64,000 bases of DNA. Origin: Paenibacillus sp. PL2-23 (GTDB taxonomy: Bacteria; Bacillota; Bacilli; Paenibacillales; Paenibacillaceae). The position numbers and the translations under genes were made by a program. Of the stretch, positions 41,693 to 50,816 are shown in pieces. Where the stretch lies: the NCBI RefSeq assembly GCF_040834005.1, contig NZ_CP162129.1, positions 2,690,001 to 2,754,000 of the forward strand, in the 5' to 3' direction. Positions within the stretch are counted from its first letter, which is position 1, and each line of letters opens with the position of its first letter. The notes below the pieces were generated by a model, which had not been told where the DNA came from, searched no databases, and was given only the letters and a program-made list of their open reading frames with translations.

Positions 41693-42598
41693 ATGAGGAA
41701 ACGACTGACGATCAACAGCCTGGGGAAGATGAAGCAGGATCGCAACGCGATTTCCGTGCTGACGGCGTACGATTACCCGTCGGCTAAGCTTGCCGAAGAA
41801 GCAGGTATTGATGTTATTCTGGTGGGGGATTCGCTCGGCAATGTCGTGCTTGGCTACGAGACGACCATCCCCGTCACGATTGAGGATATCGTATATCACA
41901 CGCGAGCGGTTGCCCGCGCGGCGACTAGCACGTTTATTGTAGCGGATATGCCATTTATGACCTATGGCGCAAGCAGGGAGGCGACGCTGCACAACGCCGC
42001 CAAAATCATGCAGCAAGGCGGTGCCCAGGCGGTGAAGCTGGAGGGCGGCGCTGAAATTGCGGACGATGTGAAAGCGCTGGTGCAGGCGGGTATTCCCGTT
42101 ATGGGCCACATCGGCTTAACCCCGCAGTCCGTTCACCAGCTGGGCGGCTATAAGGTGCAGGGCAAGCTGGAGCCAGAGGTTCAGAGGCTGCTGGAGGACG
42201 CGCTGGCGCTCCAGGAAGCCGGCGCCTTCGCCATTGTTCTGGAGCTGGTGACGGAGCCTGTGGCTGAGGCAGTCAGCCAGAAGCTGTCCATTCCAACGAT
42301 TGGGATCGGAGCCGGCAGGGGCTGCGACGGACAAGTGCTTGTCTATCATGATTTGCTCCAATACGCTTCACCATACTTTGAGAAAAAATTCGTGAAAGCA
42401 TACGCCGATATCGGAACCACCATTCGAGGCGCTATTGAATCTTATGTCAACGATGTGAAAACGGGACAGTTCCCGGCCGAGGAGCATGCCTTCCAGCCAC
42501 AAACGGTGAATTCGGCAGTCGGCACAAGCCGGCTGTACGGCTCCGGGGGACCGGGCAGCGATGACCCGGCTGCCAAGAATGGAGCGTCCGTACAATGA
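41693..42598 (+). CDS. panB: 3-methyl-2-oxobutanoate hydroxymethyltransferase
   Basis: First step of pantothenate synthesis, making ketopantoate from 2-oxoisovalerate. The 301-residue TIM barrel has VLTAYDYPSAKLAEEAGID, VGDSLGNVVLGYETT, and the metal-site GHIGLTPQSVHQLGGYK. ATG 41693 is chosen because AAGGAG (41678-41683) is 9 nt upstream; ATG 41684 abuts that site. The C-terminal 30 residues are an unusual low-complexity tail (GSGGPGSDDPAAKNG). Overlaps panC by 4 nt. Confidence 0.96.
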   Translation: MRKRLTINSLGKMKQDRNAISVLTAYDYPSAKLAEEAGIDVILVGDSLGNVVLGYETTIPVTIEDIVYHTRAVARAATSTFIVADMPFMTYGASREATLHNAAKIMQQGGAQAVKLEGGAEIADDVKALVQAGIPVMGHIGLTPQSVHQLGGYKVQGKLEPEVQRLLEDALALQEAGAFAIVLELVTEPVAEAVSQKLSIPTIGIGAGRGCDGQVLVYHDLLQYASPYFEKKFVKAYADIGTTIRGAIESYVNDVKTGQFPAEEHAFQPQTVNSAVGTSRLYGSGGPGSDDPAAKNGASVQ

Positions 42599-43479
42599 AG
42601 ATTTGCCGTACAATCGCAGGCCTGAAGCAGCAGCTTGGAGAGCTGAGGCAAGAGGGCAAAACCATCGGCTTTGTTCCCACAATGGGCTTCCTGCACGAGG
42701 GCCACGCCAGCTTGATGCGCCAGGCCAAAGAGCAAAATGAAGCTGCGGTGCTTAGCATCTTCGTCAATCCGACCCAATTTGGTCCGAACGAGGATTTTGA
42801 CCGGTATCCCCGGGACGAGGAGCGCGACTTGGAGCTTGCAGAGCAGAACGGGATGGATCTTGTGTTCCTCCCATCCGTGGAGGAGATGTATCCCAGAAAG
42901 CCTCTGACCAGCGTTCTCGTTAGCGGCGTTACGACAAGGCTCTGCGGCGCCTCCCGCCCAGGGCACTTCGACGGCGTAGGGCTTATTGTCAGCAAGCTGT
43001 TTCATATCGTCCAGCCCGATCGCGCTTACTTCGGCATGAAGGACGCGCAGCAGGTGGCCGTCATCACTCAGCTTGTCGAGGATTTGAACTTCAATGTAGA
43101 CGTTGTGCCATGTCCAACGGTTCGGGAGCCGGACGGGCTTGCGCTCAGCTCGCGGAATGTATACTTATCCGCCCAGCAGCGTTCGCAGGCGGTCGTCTTA
43201 TCGCAGTCGCTTCAATTAGCGAAGGAATGGATCCCCCAGCCTGGCATGACGGCCGGGGAGCTAGTGGAACGGGTGAAGAACCATATCCGCGGCGCAAGCG
43301 GCGCAGCAATTGATTATGTCGAGCTGTTAAGGTTCCCTTCGCTGGAGGAGCTCTCGGCTGATGCTGCTATCAATGAGCTGCCATACACCGTGATTCTTGC
43401 TCTGGCCGTCAAGTTCGGCAACACCCGATTGATCGACAACAGCCTGTATGAACCCATCGGAGGTGTAGACCATGTTTAG
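42595..43479 (+). CDS. panC: Pantothenate synthetase
   Basis: ATP-dependent condensation of pantoate with beta-alanine. The 294-residue protein has the family motifs [48 protein letters not shown] and [14 protein letters not shown] overlaps the panB stop, and its end overlaps panD by 8 nt, so the three pantothenate genes form one coupled operon. Confidence 0.97.
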   Translation: MKICRTIAGLKQQLGELRQEGKTIGFVPTMGFLHEGHASLMRQAKEQNEAAVLSIFVNPTQFGPNEDFDRYPRDEERDLELAEQNGMDLVFLPSVEEMYPRKPLTSVLVSGVTTRLCGASRPGHFDGVGLIVSKLFHIVQPDRAYFGMKDAQQVAVITQLVEDLNFNVDVVPCPTVREPDGLALSSRNVYLSAQQRSQAVVLSQSLQLAKEWIPQPGMTAGELVERVKNHIRGASGAAIDYVELLRFPSLEELSADAAINELPYTVILALAVKFGNTRLIDNSLYEPIGGVDHV

Positions 43480-43855
43480 AACAATGATGAAGTCGAAGCT
43501 GCACAGGGCTACGGTGACGGAAGCCAATTTGAATTATGTAGGCAGCATTACAATAGACGAGGATCTGATGGATGCCGCCGATCTTCTGGAGAACGAGAAG
43601 GTACAGATCGTCAACAACAACAACGGCGCGAGGTTCGAAACCTACGTGATTACGGGAGCCCGAGGCTCCGGCGTCATCTGCTTGAACGGAGCCGCCGCTA
43701 GGCTTGTTCAGCCAGGCGATCAGGTCATTATTATTTCTTATGCCATGCTGTCGAATGAGGAAGCCAAGCAGCATAAACCGATCATTACGATTCTGGACAG
43801 CAGCAACAAGCCAGTTAAGCTGCTTGCCGAGGAGCTGCACGCTACGATTATGTAA
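43472..43855 (+). CDS. panD: Aspartate 1-decarboxylase
   Basis: Makes beta-alanine from aspartate using a pyruvoyl group formed by self-cleavage. The 127-residue proenzyme has the cleavage site G-S in YVGSITID at residues 24-25. The core [15 protein letters not shown] is conserved. It completes the panBCD set. Confidence 0.97.
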   Translation: MFRTMMKSKLHRATVTEANLNYVGSITIDEDLMDAADLLENEKVQIVNNNNGARFETYVITGARGSGVICLNGAAARLVQPGDQVIIISYAMLSNEEAKQHKPIITILDSSNKPVKLLAEELHATIM

Positions 43856-43975
43856 CACCAGCGCTAAAGAAACATCCCTGTCTTATGTAACGAATGGGAT
43901 GCCGTATGAAAAGCCGTCTGCAAACAAAAAATGACCGTATCACTCCTTAATCAAAAGCGAAGGCGGGGATGCGGC

Positions 43976-44740
43976 ATGTTTCAGCATATGTTCACTTCGA
44001 TGAACGAGATGCTTGACGGGATTACGGAGCAATTCCCACAAGCAAGCGATCAGGAGCGACAATTGTATCTGCAGCAAATCGGCGAGCTGAAAAAAATGAG
44101 CGACATGTTTATCGAGCAGTGGCTGGAGTTCGAGGAGAAGGTTGCGGACTTCCAGGATCGATTTGGCGATTTGGGATGCCCTTCTGCGGCTGCGGCGAAG
44201 CCGAGCGAAGCCAGCAGCCTGTCTGCCGCATCATCTCAGCAGCAGGCGGAGCCAATGGCCGTGGACGCTGCTCCTCCAAAGATAATTCATGAAAAATCTT
44301 CTTGCAGCATGGCGGATTTAACGATTCCGGAGGAAGCTGCGGCGCTTATTAATCAGGGTCAAGGCTATTATAAATTATTTATGTTCTCCCGCGCCGCGGA
44401 ATTGTTCCAGACGGTCATCGCTATTGCGCCTGAATGCAATTTGGCCAGATTGTTTCTAGGCATGAGCCAGATGCACATGCAAAATTGGCAGGAAGCCAAA
44501 CGCCACTTTCAGCTGCTGATTCAATTGTCGGACTTCCCGAAATGGCTCGCTTTGGGCTATAATGCCCTTGGGTGCATTCACGCTGTGCACATGAATATGG
44601 CGCAGGCGGAGAAGCTGTTCCGCAAAGCCTACGAGGTATACCCCAGCTTCACGGATTCCTTGAACAACCTGAAGTGTTGTCAGGAAACGCCGGGGCAATT
44701 ATCGTTATATTTTGGAAGCACGGAGCTGTGCTGCTTGTGA
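43976..44740 (+). CDS. TPR-containing protein of unknown function
   Basis: A 254-residue protein with an N-terminal helical part, an alanine/serine-rich linker around residues 75-105, and a C-terminal half with TPR-like repeats (YYKLFMFSRAAELFQTVIAIAP, then NWQEAKRHFQLLIQLSD and MAQAEKLFRKAYEVYP). Likely a scaffold; I recognise no family. ATG 43976 is chosen because upstream codons lack a ribosome-binding site. It precedes dinG by 15 nt and may be co-transcribed. Confidence 0.7.
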   Translation: MFQHMFTSMNEMLDGITEQFPQASDQERQLYLQQIGELKKMSDMFIEQWLEFEEKVADFQDRFGDLGCPSAAAAKPSEASSLSAASSQQQAEPMAVDAAPPKIIHEKSSCSMADLTIPEEAAALINQGQGYYKLFMFSRAAELFQTVIAIAPECNLARLFLGMSQMHMQNWQEAKRHFQLLIQLSDFPKWLALGYNALGCIHAVHMNMAQAEKLFRKAYEVYPSFTDSLNNLKCCQETPGQLSLYFGSTELCCL

Positions 44741-44755
44741 GAGGAACGGAAATCA

Positions 44756-47650
44756 ATGAAATTTGCCGTGTTGGATTTGGAGACGACGGGACATGGGGCA
44801 GAGGACGATATTCTGCAGGTTGGCGCCGTCATCGTCAATGAACAATTGGATATAGTGGAGACATACAGCTCCTTCGTGAAGCCAACGGTTCCAATCCCTG
44901 CATTCATTACGGGCCTGACTGGCATTACAGAGGAGACGGTGAAGGATGCTCCAGAGCTGAGCGACGTTCTCCTGGAGCTCATCCCGCTGCTCGACGACGC
45001 GGTGTTGGTCGCTCATAATGTAGGCTTTGACGCCGGCTTTCTGAATCAGGCGCTGGATCGCTGCGGCTATATGGCGTTTACGGGCCGCAGATTGGATACG
45101 GTAGAGCTGCTTCGTATCATGTATCCTTCCATTACCACTTATCAGCTCGGCGCGGTCGCCGAGCAATTCGGCATCGGCGAGCATCGGCACCATCAGGCCG
45201 ACAGCGATGCGATGGCTACCGCACTTATATTTATTCAAATGACACAGAAGCTCCGCTCTATGCCGCTGCTGACCGCGCAGCGGCTCTCTGCGTTAATTGA
45301 TGAAGGCAAGGATCTGCACTGGTACTTGAAGCAGAATGAAGCCTGGATCGAGCAAAGCACGGTATTTGAATCCGCCGAATATGATTATTACCGACAGTTC
45401 GCCCTGAAGGCGAAGGAGTGGAGCGACGAAAAACCACCAAGGCAGGATGGGGTCCGCAACCCTTTGGAGGGTGTTTCGTTCGAGCAATATTTGAGCGGCA
45501 TCAAGGAAAAATTTCAAGGGAAATTCCAGCAATACGAGGAACGGGAATCACAGAGCGCCATGTTCAAGGAAGTGTATGAAGCACTGGCCAATGACAAGCA
45601 TCTGCTTATTGAGGCGGGCACGGGTACAGGCAAGTCGCTAGGCTATTTGATTCCATCTCTGTATTACAGCGTCCAGACGGACAGCAAAATCGTGGTCAGC
45701 ACCCATACCATCAATTTGCAGGAGCAGCTCAGGCAACGGGATTTGCCATTGCTGAGCGAGGTGCTTCCATTTCCCTTCAAGGCGTCTATCTTCAAGGGCC
45801 GGGGCAACTATCTATGCATGCGCAAGTTCGAGGGCAAGCTGAGCGCTCAGGATCTGGCGGCTCCAATCGAAGACCCTATTACTGCCGCGCAGATGGTGGT
45901 ATGGCTGAGCGAGACAGAGACAGGGGATCAAGAGGAGCTGAACTTTGGTAATCGAGGGCCTGAATTTTGGGCAACGGTGGCGAGCGATGCCGATTCCTGT
46001 CTCAACCGGGCATGTCCTTGGTTCAAACGCTGTTATTATCATCGCGCCAAGCATGAATCCAATATAGCGGACGTCTGCATCACCAATCACTCCATGCTGT
46101 TCACGGATGTACAGGCCGATCACCGGCTTCTGCCCACTTACAGCCATCTTGTCATTGACGAGGCCCATCATGTGGAGGAGGTTGCGGGGAAGCATCTGGG
46201 ATTAAATGTTCATTATTTCACATTAGTTCAGAATCTGCAGAGATTGTTCCGGGATAATCGCTCCGGTCTGTTGCCGAGCCTTCGATTGAAGCTGCAGCAG
46301 GAAGGCGACGACCATGCGCAGGCATGGGTGGAGACGATCGACACGGTCATTCCTATATTCCAGGAGATTAAGGAGCATTGGGACAAGCTGTTTGAGCTGC
46401 TGTACAGCTTCGCCGCAAACGCGTCGGACAGCATGAGCGAGGGCGGCTCTCTTGTTAAGCGCCTTCAATCCGGCGGACTGCCAAGCGAGTGGGAGGAGCT
46501 TCTAACTGTAGAGAATAACATCCACGTCGAGCTGTCCAGAGTGATCAAGACGATGGATAAGCTGATGAGCGATGCCAAGGACCGTGTGGAGGATAACGCC
46601 ATTCAGGCCCAGCTGACGGATTTGAACGGAGCTATTCGGGATGTAACCCGGGTGAAGGATGAGCTGCGAACGATCATGAAGCTGGAGGACAGCCAGTTCG
46701 TCTATTGGATTGAGGCAAGCTCTGCCTATCGCCATCGGTCTACCGCGCTGTTCGGCGCCCCAGTTGATGTCAGCAGCCAGCTGCAGAAGTATTTTTTTGA
46801 CGCAAAGGACAGCGTGATCCTTACCTCAGCCACCTTAACTGTGCAAAAAAGCTTCCAATATGCCGAAGAGCAGCTAGGCTTGACAGGCTACGAGCAGCAG
46901 GGCCGATTGCGAAATGTGCTGCTGCCGTCTCCATTCCGATACCGGGAGCAGGCGCTGGTCGTCATTCCCCGTGATTTCCCGGTGCTGAAGGGTGCCTCTG
47001 TCGATGAAGCGTATCTGGGACGTTTGGTTGCGTCGCTCGCCGAAGCAGCCGCCATGACCAAGGGACGCATGCTTGTGCTGTTCACGTCCTACAAGATGCT
47101 TAAGCAGGTGTATGATCCGCTTAAGGCTCAGCTGGACGCCGAGGGCATCGCTGTGCTGGGTCAGGGTATTGACAGCAGCAACCGAACGAAGCTGACAAGA
47201 AGATTCCTCCAGCAGCCCGAGACTGTGCTGCTCGGCACAAGCAGCTTCTGGGAGGGCGTCGATATCCCTGGTGAAGGCTTGATATGTCTGGCGATCGTGC
47301 GATTGCCGTTCCAGCCGCCGAATCATCCCTTAGTGGAAGCGAAGTCTGAGCTGCTGCAGCGTCAGAAGCAGAACCCATTCATGAAGCTGTCTATACCGCA
47401 AGCTGTTATACGGTTCAAGCAAGGCTTCGGCAGATTGGTCCGAACCGCCAGGGACAAGGGCATTGTCATTCTGTATGACACCCGTGTCATTGACACGTAT
47501 TACGGCAAGCATTTTCTATATTCGCTGCCAGGACCGAAGATAGAGACGATGCACACGGATCAGATGGTGCCCCGAATGAAGCAATGGCTTTCGGATGAGG
47601 AAGGGACCCCGGAAGCCGATGCCGGCTCGATTCTTATGAAGAAGGAGTAG
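44756..47650 (+). CDS. dinG: ATP-dependent helicase DinG with N-terminal exonuclease domain
   Basis: A 964-residue fusion, the Gram-positive form of DinG. The N-terminal DnaQ/RNase T-like 3'-5' exonuclease has AVLDLETTGHG (DxE) near residue 5 and the HRHHQADSDAMAT motif (HxxxxD). The helicase part has Walker A EAGTGTGKSLGYL and the DEAH box (VIDEAHHVEE). Cysteines around residue 415-425 (CLNRACPWFKRC) fit the iron-sulfur cluster of XPD-like helicases. The role is in repair, unwinding D-loops or hybrids. Confidence 0.95.
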   Translation: MKFAVLDLETTGHGAEDDILQVGAVIVNEQLDIVETYSSFVKPTVPIPAFITGLTGITEETVKDAPELSDVLLELIPLLDDAVLVAHNVGFDAGFLNQALDRCGYMAFTGRRLDTVELLRIMYPSITTYQLGAVAEQFGIGEHRHHQADSDAMATALIFIQMTQKLRSMPLLTAQRLSALIDEGKDLHWYLKQNEAWIEQSTVFESAEYDYYRQFALKAKEWSDEKPPRQDGVRNPLEGVSFEQYLSGIKEKFQGKFQQYEERESQSAMFKEVYEALANDKHLLIEAGTGTGKSLGYLIPSLYYSVQTDSKIVVSTHTINLQEQLRQRDLPLLSEVLPFPFKASIFKGRGNYLCMRKFEGKLSAQDLAAPIEDPITAAQMVVWLSETETGDQEELNFGNRGPEFWATVASDADSCLNRACPWFKRCYYHRAKHESNIADVCITNHSMLFTDVQADHRLLPTYSHLVIDEAHHVEEVAGKHLGLNVHYFTLVQNLQRLFRDNRSGLLPSLRLKLQQEGDDHAQAWVETIDTVIPIFQEIKEHWDKLFELLYSFAANASDSMSEGGSLVKRLQSGGLPSEWEELLTVENNIHVELSRVIKTMDKLMSDAKDRVEDNAIQAQLTDLNGAIRDVTRVKDELRTIMKLEDSQFVYWIEASSAYRHRSTALFGAPVDVSSQLQKYFFDAKDSVILTSATLTVQKSFQYAEEQLGLTGYEQQGRLRNVLLPSPFRYREQALVVIPRDFPVLKGASVDEAYLGRLVASLAEAAAMTKGRMLVLFTSYKMLKQVYDPLKAQLDAEGIAVLGQGIDSSNRTKLTRRFLQQPETVLLGTSSFWEGVDIPGEGLICLAIVRLPFQPPNHPLVEAKSELLQRQKQNPFMKLSIPQAVIRFKQGFGRLVRTARDKGIVILYDTRVIDTYYGKHFLYSLPGPKIETMHTDQMVPRMKQWLSDEEGTPEADAGSILMKKE

Positions 47651-47656
47651 GTACCT

Positions 47657-48319
47657 ATGAAGCAAGCCAAAATATCAGAAGCGGTCGTCAGGCGCCTGCC
47701 CATCTACCTGCAGGTGCTGAATGAGCTGCACAGCCGTGAAATACAGACGGTGTCCTCCCAGGAGCTGGGCGTCAAGCTGGACCTGAACCCGGCACAGATT
47801 CGGAAGGATCTGGCGTACTTCGGCGAGTTCGGCCGTAAAGGAATCGGGTACGACGTTATTTATTTGATCGAAAAAATCAGGCAGATTCTGAAGGTGAATC
47901 AGACGATCAAGGTTGCATTGGTAGGCGCCGGCAACTTAGGTCTAGCCCTCTGCAACTACAATAAATATGCCAAGGACAATATGAAAATTGCGGCGGTGTT
48001 CGATGTTCATCCCGACAAGGTTGGCACGCATATTAACCAGTTGATCGTTCAACCGATGAAGGAGCTGGCAAGTGTCGTGGAGAGCGAAAACATTCGCATC
48101 GGCATTATAACAGTACCGGCCCACGAGGCGCAAAATGTGGCCAACCAGTTTATCGCCGCAGGCGTGGAGGGCATCTTGAATTTCGCCCCCGCCATTCTCC
48201 GCGTGCCGGACGATGTCCGCATTCATAATGCAGATTTCACAAGAGAATTATTAAGCTTGGCCTATTATTTGAATCATGAAGATGGGGAAGGTGACACGGA
48301 TGAGTCAGCTATGGATTGA
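47657..48319 (+). CDS. rex: Redox-sensing transcriptional repressor Rex
   Basis: NADH/NAD+ sensor that represses fermentation and respiration genes when NADH is low. The 220-residue protein has an N-terminal winged helix (VSSQELGVKLDLNPAQIRKDLAYFGEFGRKGIGY) and a Rossmann domain with the loop VGAGNLGLAL. It lies just after dinG; in Bacillus, rex is elsewhere. It overlaps mtaD by 20 nt. No clear Rex site was found in the window. Confidence 0.96.
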   Translation: MKQAKISEAVVRRLPIYLQVLNELHSREIQTVSSQELGVKLDLNPAQIRKDLAYFGEFGRKGIGYDVIYLIEKIRQILKVNQTIKVALVGAGNLGLALCNYNKYAKDNMKIAAVFDVHPDKVGTHINQLIVQPMKELASVVESENIRIGIITVPAHEAQNVANQFIAAGVEGILNFAPAILRVPDDVRIHNADFTRELLSLAYYLNHEDGEGDTDESAMD

Positions 48320-49607
48320 GAACGGCCTGTTCGTCACAATGAATGATGACAGCCGCACGGTGCAGGGGCACATGGTCATTACAGACGACCGCATTACATA
48401 TATCGGAGCCGAAGCGCCGAGAGTGGAGCAGCTTGCTCCCGATGCTCGGAAGCTGGACGGCAGCAGGCTTGCGTTCCTGCCGGGACTGGTGAATACGCAT
48501 GGGCACGCGGCGATGTCTTTGCTGCGAGGCTATTCCGACGATCAGAACCTGCAGGTGTGGCTGGAGCAAAAGATGTGGCCGATGGAAGGCAGATACGTGG
48601 ATGCGGATACAAGAGCAGGAAGCGCGCTGGCCATTGTGGAGATGCTGAGATCGGGAACTACCGCCTTCGTCGACATGTATGATCGTATGGATCAAGTCGC
48701 TGAAATGACGGAGCAGGGCGGTATCCGCGGCATTCTGACGCGGGGTGTCATCGGACTCTGCTCCGAGGAGGAGCAGAGTGCGAAGCTGCAGGACGCGCTG
48801 GACTTCGCCAAGGCTTGGCATGGCAAGGCGGACGGCCGGATTACGACGCTTCTGTCGCCTCACGCCCCATACACATGCCCGCCTGCTTATATTGAGAAAT
48901 TTGTGCAAGCGGCGCACGATATGAATCTGCCTCTGCATACGCACATGTCGGAGACGCTGGCGGAGGTCGAACAAAATGTACGGGATTACGGTGTTCGTCC
49001 TGTCGAGCATCTGGATCGGTTAGGCTTCTTCTCCCGTCCCGCGCTGGTCGCACACGCCGTTCATCTGAACGATGACGAAATTGCTTTGCTGGCGGAGCGC
49101 GGCGTTTCGGTCTCGCACAACCCTGTCAGCAATTTGAAGCTGGCGAGCGGCATTGCGCGAGTGCCGGAGCTGCTGCGCGCAGGCGTCAAGGTCTCGCTGG
49201 GCACGGACAGCGCGGCAAGCAACAACAATTTGGACCTGTTCGAAGAAATACGCTTTGCTGCTCTGCTGCATAAGGGTGTATCCGGCGATCCTACTGTGGT
49301 GCCTGCCTGGGAGGCGCTGAAGCTGGGCACGACATATGGCGCACACGCAGTGTGGCAAGGGGAGACGTTCGGTATGCTGAAGGAAGGCTTCAAGGCGGAC
49401 TTTATTGCGATCGATCTGGATCAGCCGCATATGTATCCCCTCACGGATATTGTCTCCCATCTCGTCTATGCGGCGAACGGGCGCGATGTCCGGCATGTAT
49501 GGGTTGACGGCAGACAGGTTGTGAAGAACGGCGTGTGCACGCTGCTGGATGAGGAAAAAATTCGTTATGAGGCTGCCGCCAGCTACGAGCGGCTGCTTAA
49601 TGGCTAA
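48300..49607 (+). CDS. mtaD: 5-methylthioadenosine/S-adenosylhomocysteine deaminase family protein
   Basis: A 435-residue amidohydrolase that probably deaminates the adenine ring of MTA or SAH. Metal ligands are visible: NTHGHAAMS (HxH), LPLHTHMSETLAE, HAVHLNDDE and SLGTDSAASNNNLDLF (D). ATG 48300 follows GGGGAAGGTG and lies in the end of rex. Substrate assignment is by family; with mtnWXBE 7-14 kb away it would fit 5-methylthioadenosine recycling. Confidence 0.88.
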   Translation: MSQLWIENGLFVTMNDDSRTVQGHMVITDDRITYIGAEAPRVEQLAPDARKLDGSRLAFLPGLVNTHGHAAMSLLRGYSDDQNLQVWLEQKMWPMEGRYVDADTRAGSALAIVEMLRSGTTAFVDMYDRMDQVAEMTEQGGIRGILTRGVIGLCSEEEQSAKLQDALDFAKAWHGKADGRITTLLSPHAPYTCPPAYIEKFVQAAHDMNLPLHTHMSETLAEVEQNVRDYGVRPVEHLDRLGFFSRPALVAHAVHLNDDEIALLAERGVSVSHNPVSNLKLASGIARVPELLRAGVKVSLGTDSAASNNNLDLFEEIRFAALLHKGVSGDPTVVPAWEALKLGTTYGAHAVWQGETFGMLKEGFKADFIAIDLDQPHMYPLTDIVSHLVYAANGRDVRHVWVDGRQVVKNGVCTLLDEEKIRYEAAASYERLLNG

Positions 49608-50158
49608 TGCGGGCCATTGAAAAAAAACGCCCTCCGTTCATGACGCCGAAGCGCTGGATTCTGCTCATAAGCGCAAGCGCAGTGACTTTCCTGGTATGGT
49701 TCGGCTTGTATCTCCACGACATCCAGAGCCCGCTATGGGGCCTGGAGCGCAGCATGCGGCAGGCCGCCCTTCAGACGGGCGAGCTGTCAGAGGTCGACAA
49801 GCTGCATAAGCATGTATGGGAAGCTTCATCATGGATTGCGGAGGGCAGGGACGGCGCTGGGGCTGTACGGTATGTCTATCTGACCGGAGAAGGCGAACCG
49901 TTGTATACGATTGACGCTGACGATGTGCTCTCTGAGGAGGAGCTTCTCGCTCAGTTTCGTGAGGCGAATCGTAGCGCGGCTGGACTTGAGGTTGTTCGTG
50001 TACAGCCTGGCTTGTTCCGCGATTCCCCGGCATGGGAAGTGTATTACTCCTCACAGGATGGCGATCGACGTCGCTATTATTATCAATTTTATACGTTTGA
50101 CCGTGAAGGTGACTTGATTGAATCCTTCACATTGCCTACGGGGACGGGACCACAATGA
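49607..50158 (+). CDS. YpmB-like membrane-anchored protein (DUF5590)
   Basis: A 183-residue protein with one N-terminal membrane segment (WILLISASAVTFLVWFGLYL) and an external domain of the YpmB type, with PepSY-like composition (VRYVYLTGEGEPLYTIDADD). In Bacillus, ypmB follows dinG-ypmA. ATG overlaps the mtaD stop by one base; ATG 49640 is an alternative. A terminator follows at once. Function unknown. Confidence 0.75.
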   Translation: MRAIEKKRPPFMTPKRWILLISASAVTFLVWFGLYLHDIQSPLWGLERSMRQAALQTGELSEVDKLHKHVWEASSWIAEGRDGAGAVRYVYLTGEGEPLYTIDADDVLSEEELLAQFREANRSAAGLEVVRVQPGLFRDSPAWEVYYSSQDGDRRRYYYQFYTFDREGDLIESFTLPTGTGPQ

Positions 50159-50176
50159 TGGTCCCGTTTCCTGTTT
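50144..50176 (+). terminator. Terminator overlapping the end of the YpmB-like gene
   Basis: ACGGGACCA (50144-50152) pairs with TGGTCCCGT (50159-50167), followed by TTCCTGTTTTT. Confidence 0.85.
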
Positions 50177-50193
50177 TTACACCGCCCTAATGG

Positions 50194-50220
50194 TATACGA
50201 ATGTGATATACTTTCGTATA
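50194..50220 (+). promoter_or_regulatory. Operator-like palindrome around an extended -10 promoter
   Basis: TATACGAA (50194-50201) is the exact reverse complement of TTCGTATA (50213-50220). The 11-nt centre holds an extended -10 promoter, TG (50204-50205), one base, TATACT (50207-50212). A repressor bound here would block transcription of the next two genes. The regulator is unknown. Confidence 0.55.
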
Positions 50221-50276
50221 GCAAATGATGTATGGATCTGATTGTGCCAACAATACGGTATGGGAGGGATTGCTTC

Positions 50277-50816
50277 ATGAGAAAGCTTCGTATGCTGCCT
50301 ATCGCCGTCACCGTGATTATATCCGCAGCTTCCCTGTTCGGGGGCTGGACCTTGTATAAGGAGGTTGCTGTAGCCTCGCCGTTAACCAAAACGCTGGAGG
50401 AGCTGCCAGGCGTTGTGGACGCGGGCAAGCCGAAGATCGGCCAGAGCAAGCTTGCCATAACGCTCCAGTTGTCCAAGGAGGCCGATCTGCAGGAGGTATA
50501 CGCCTCCGCAAGCGAGCAGGCCGGCCAGTCCGCTAATGGGAAAGCGTTGGATATAAGCATTGTGACGGAGGAGGATCCGTTGCTTGAGGAAATATGGCAG
50601 TCGGCCCTGTTCGACATCGCGGAAGCGATGGAGACCAAAACGTATTCCGCTATCCCTGCTACGATGGAGAACGCGGTATCCGCTAGGGCGGGCGTGAGTG
50701 CAGAAACAGCGATGGATAATGCCCATGTCTATGTGACCCTCCGCAGCGAGAAGGGAGCCAAATTTATCGTCTTGCCGCGTACGCCAAATCAATTGGGGGT
50801 GTGGACGAATGCGTAA
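50277..50816 (+). CDS. Small membrane-anchored protein paired with an FtsH-like protease
   Basis: A 179-residue protein with an N-terminal membrane segment (MLPIAVTVIISAASLFGGWTL) and a soluble external domain with no recognised motif. ATG 50277 follows GGGAGGG. Its 3' end overlaps the FtsH-like gene by 8 nt, so the two are probably made together; it may be a regulator, partner or substrate of that protease. I recognise no family. Confidence 0.65.
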   Translation: MRKLRMLPIAVTVIISAASLFGGWTLYKEVAVASPLTKTLEELPGVVDAGKPKIGQSKLAITLQLSKEADLQEVYASASEQAGQSANGKALDISIVTEEDPLLEEIWQSALFDIAEAMETKTYSAIPATMENAVSARAGVSAETAMDNAHVYVTLRSEKGAKFIVLPRTPNQLGVWTNA

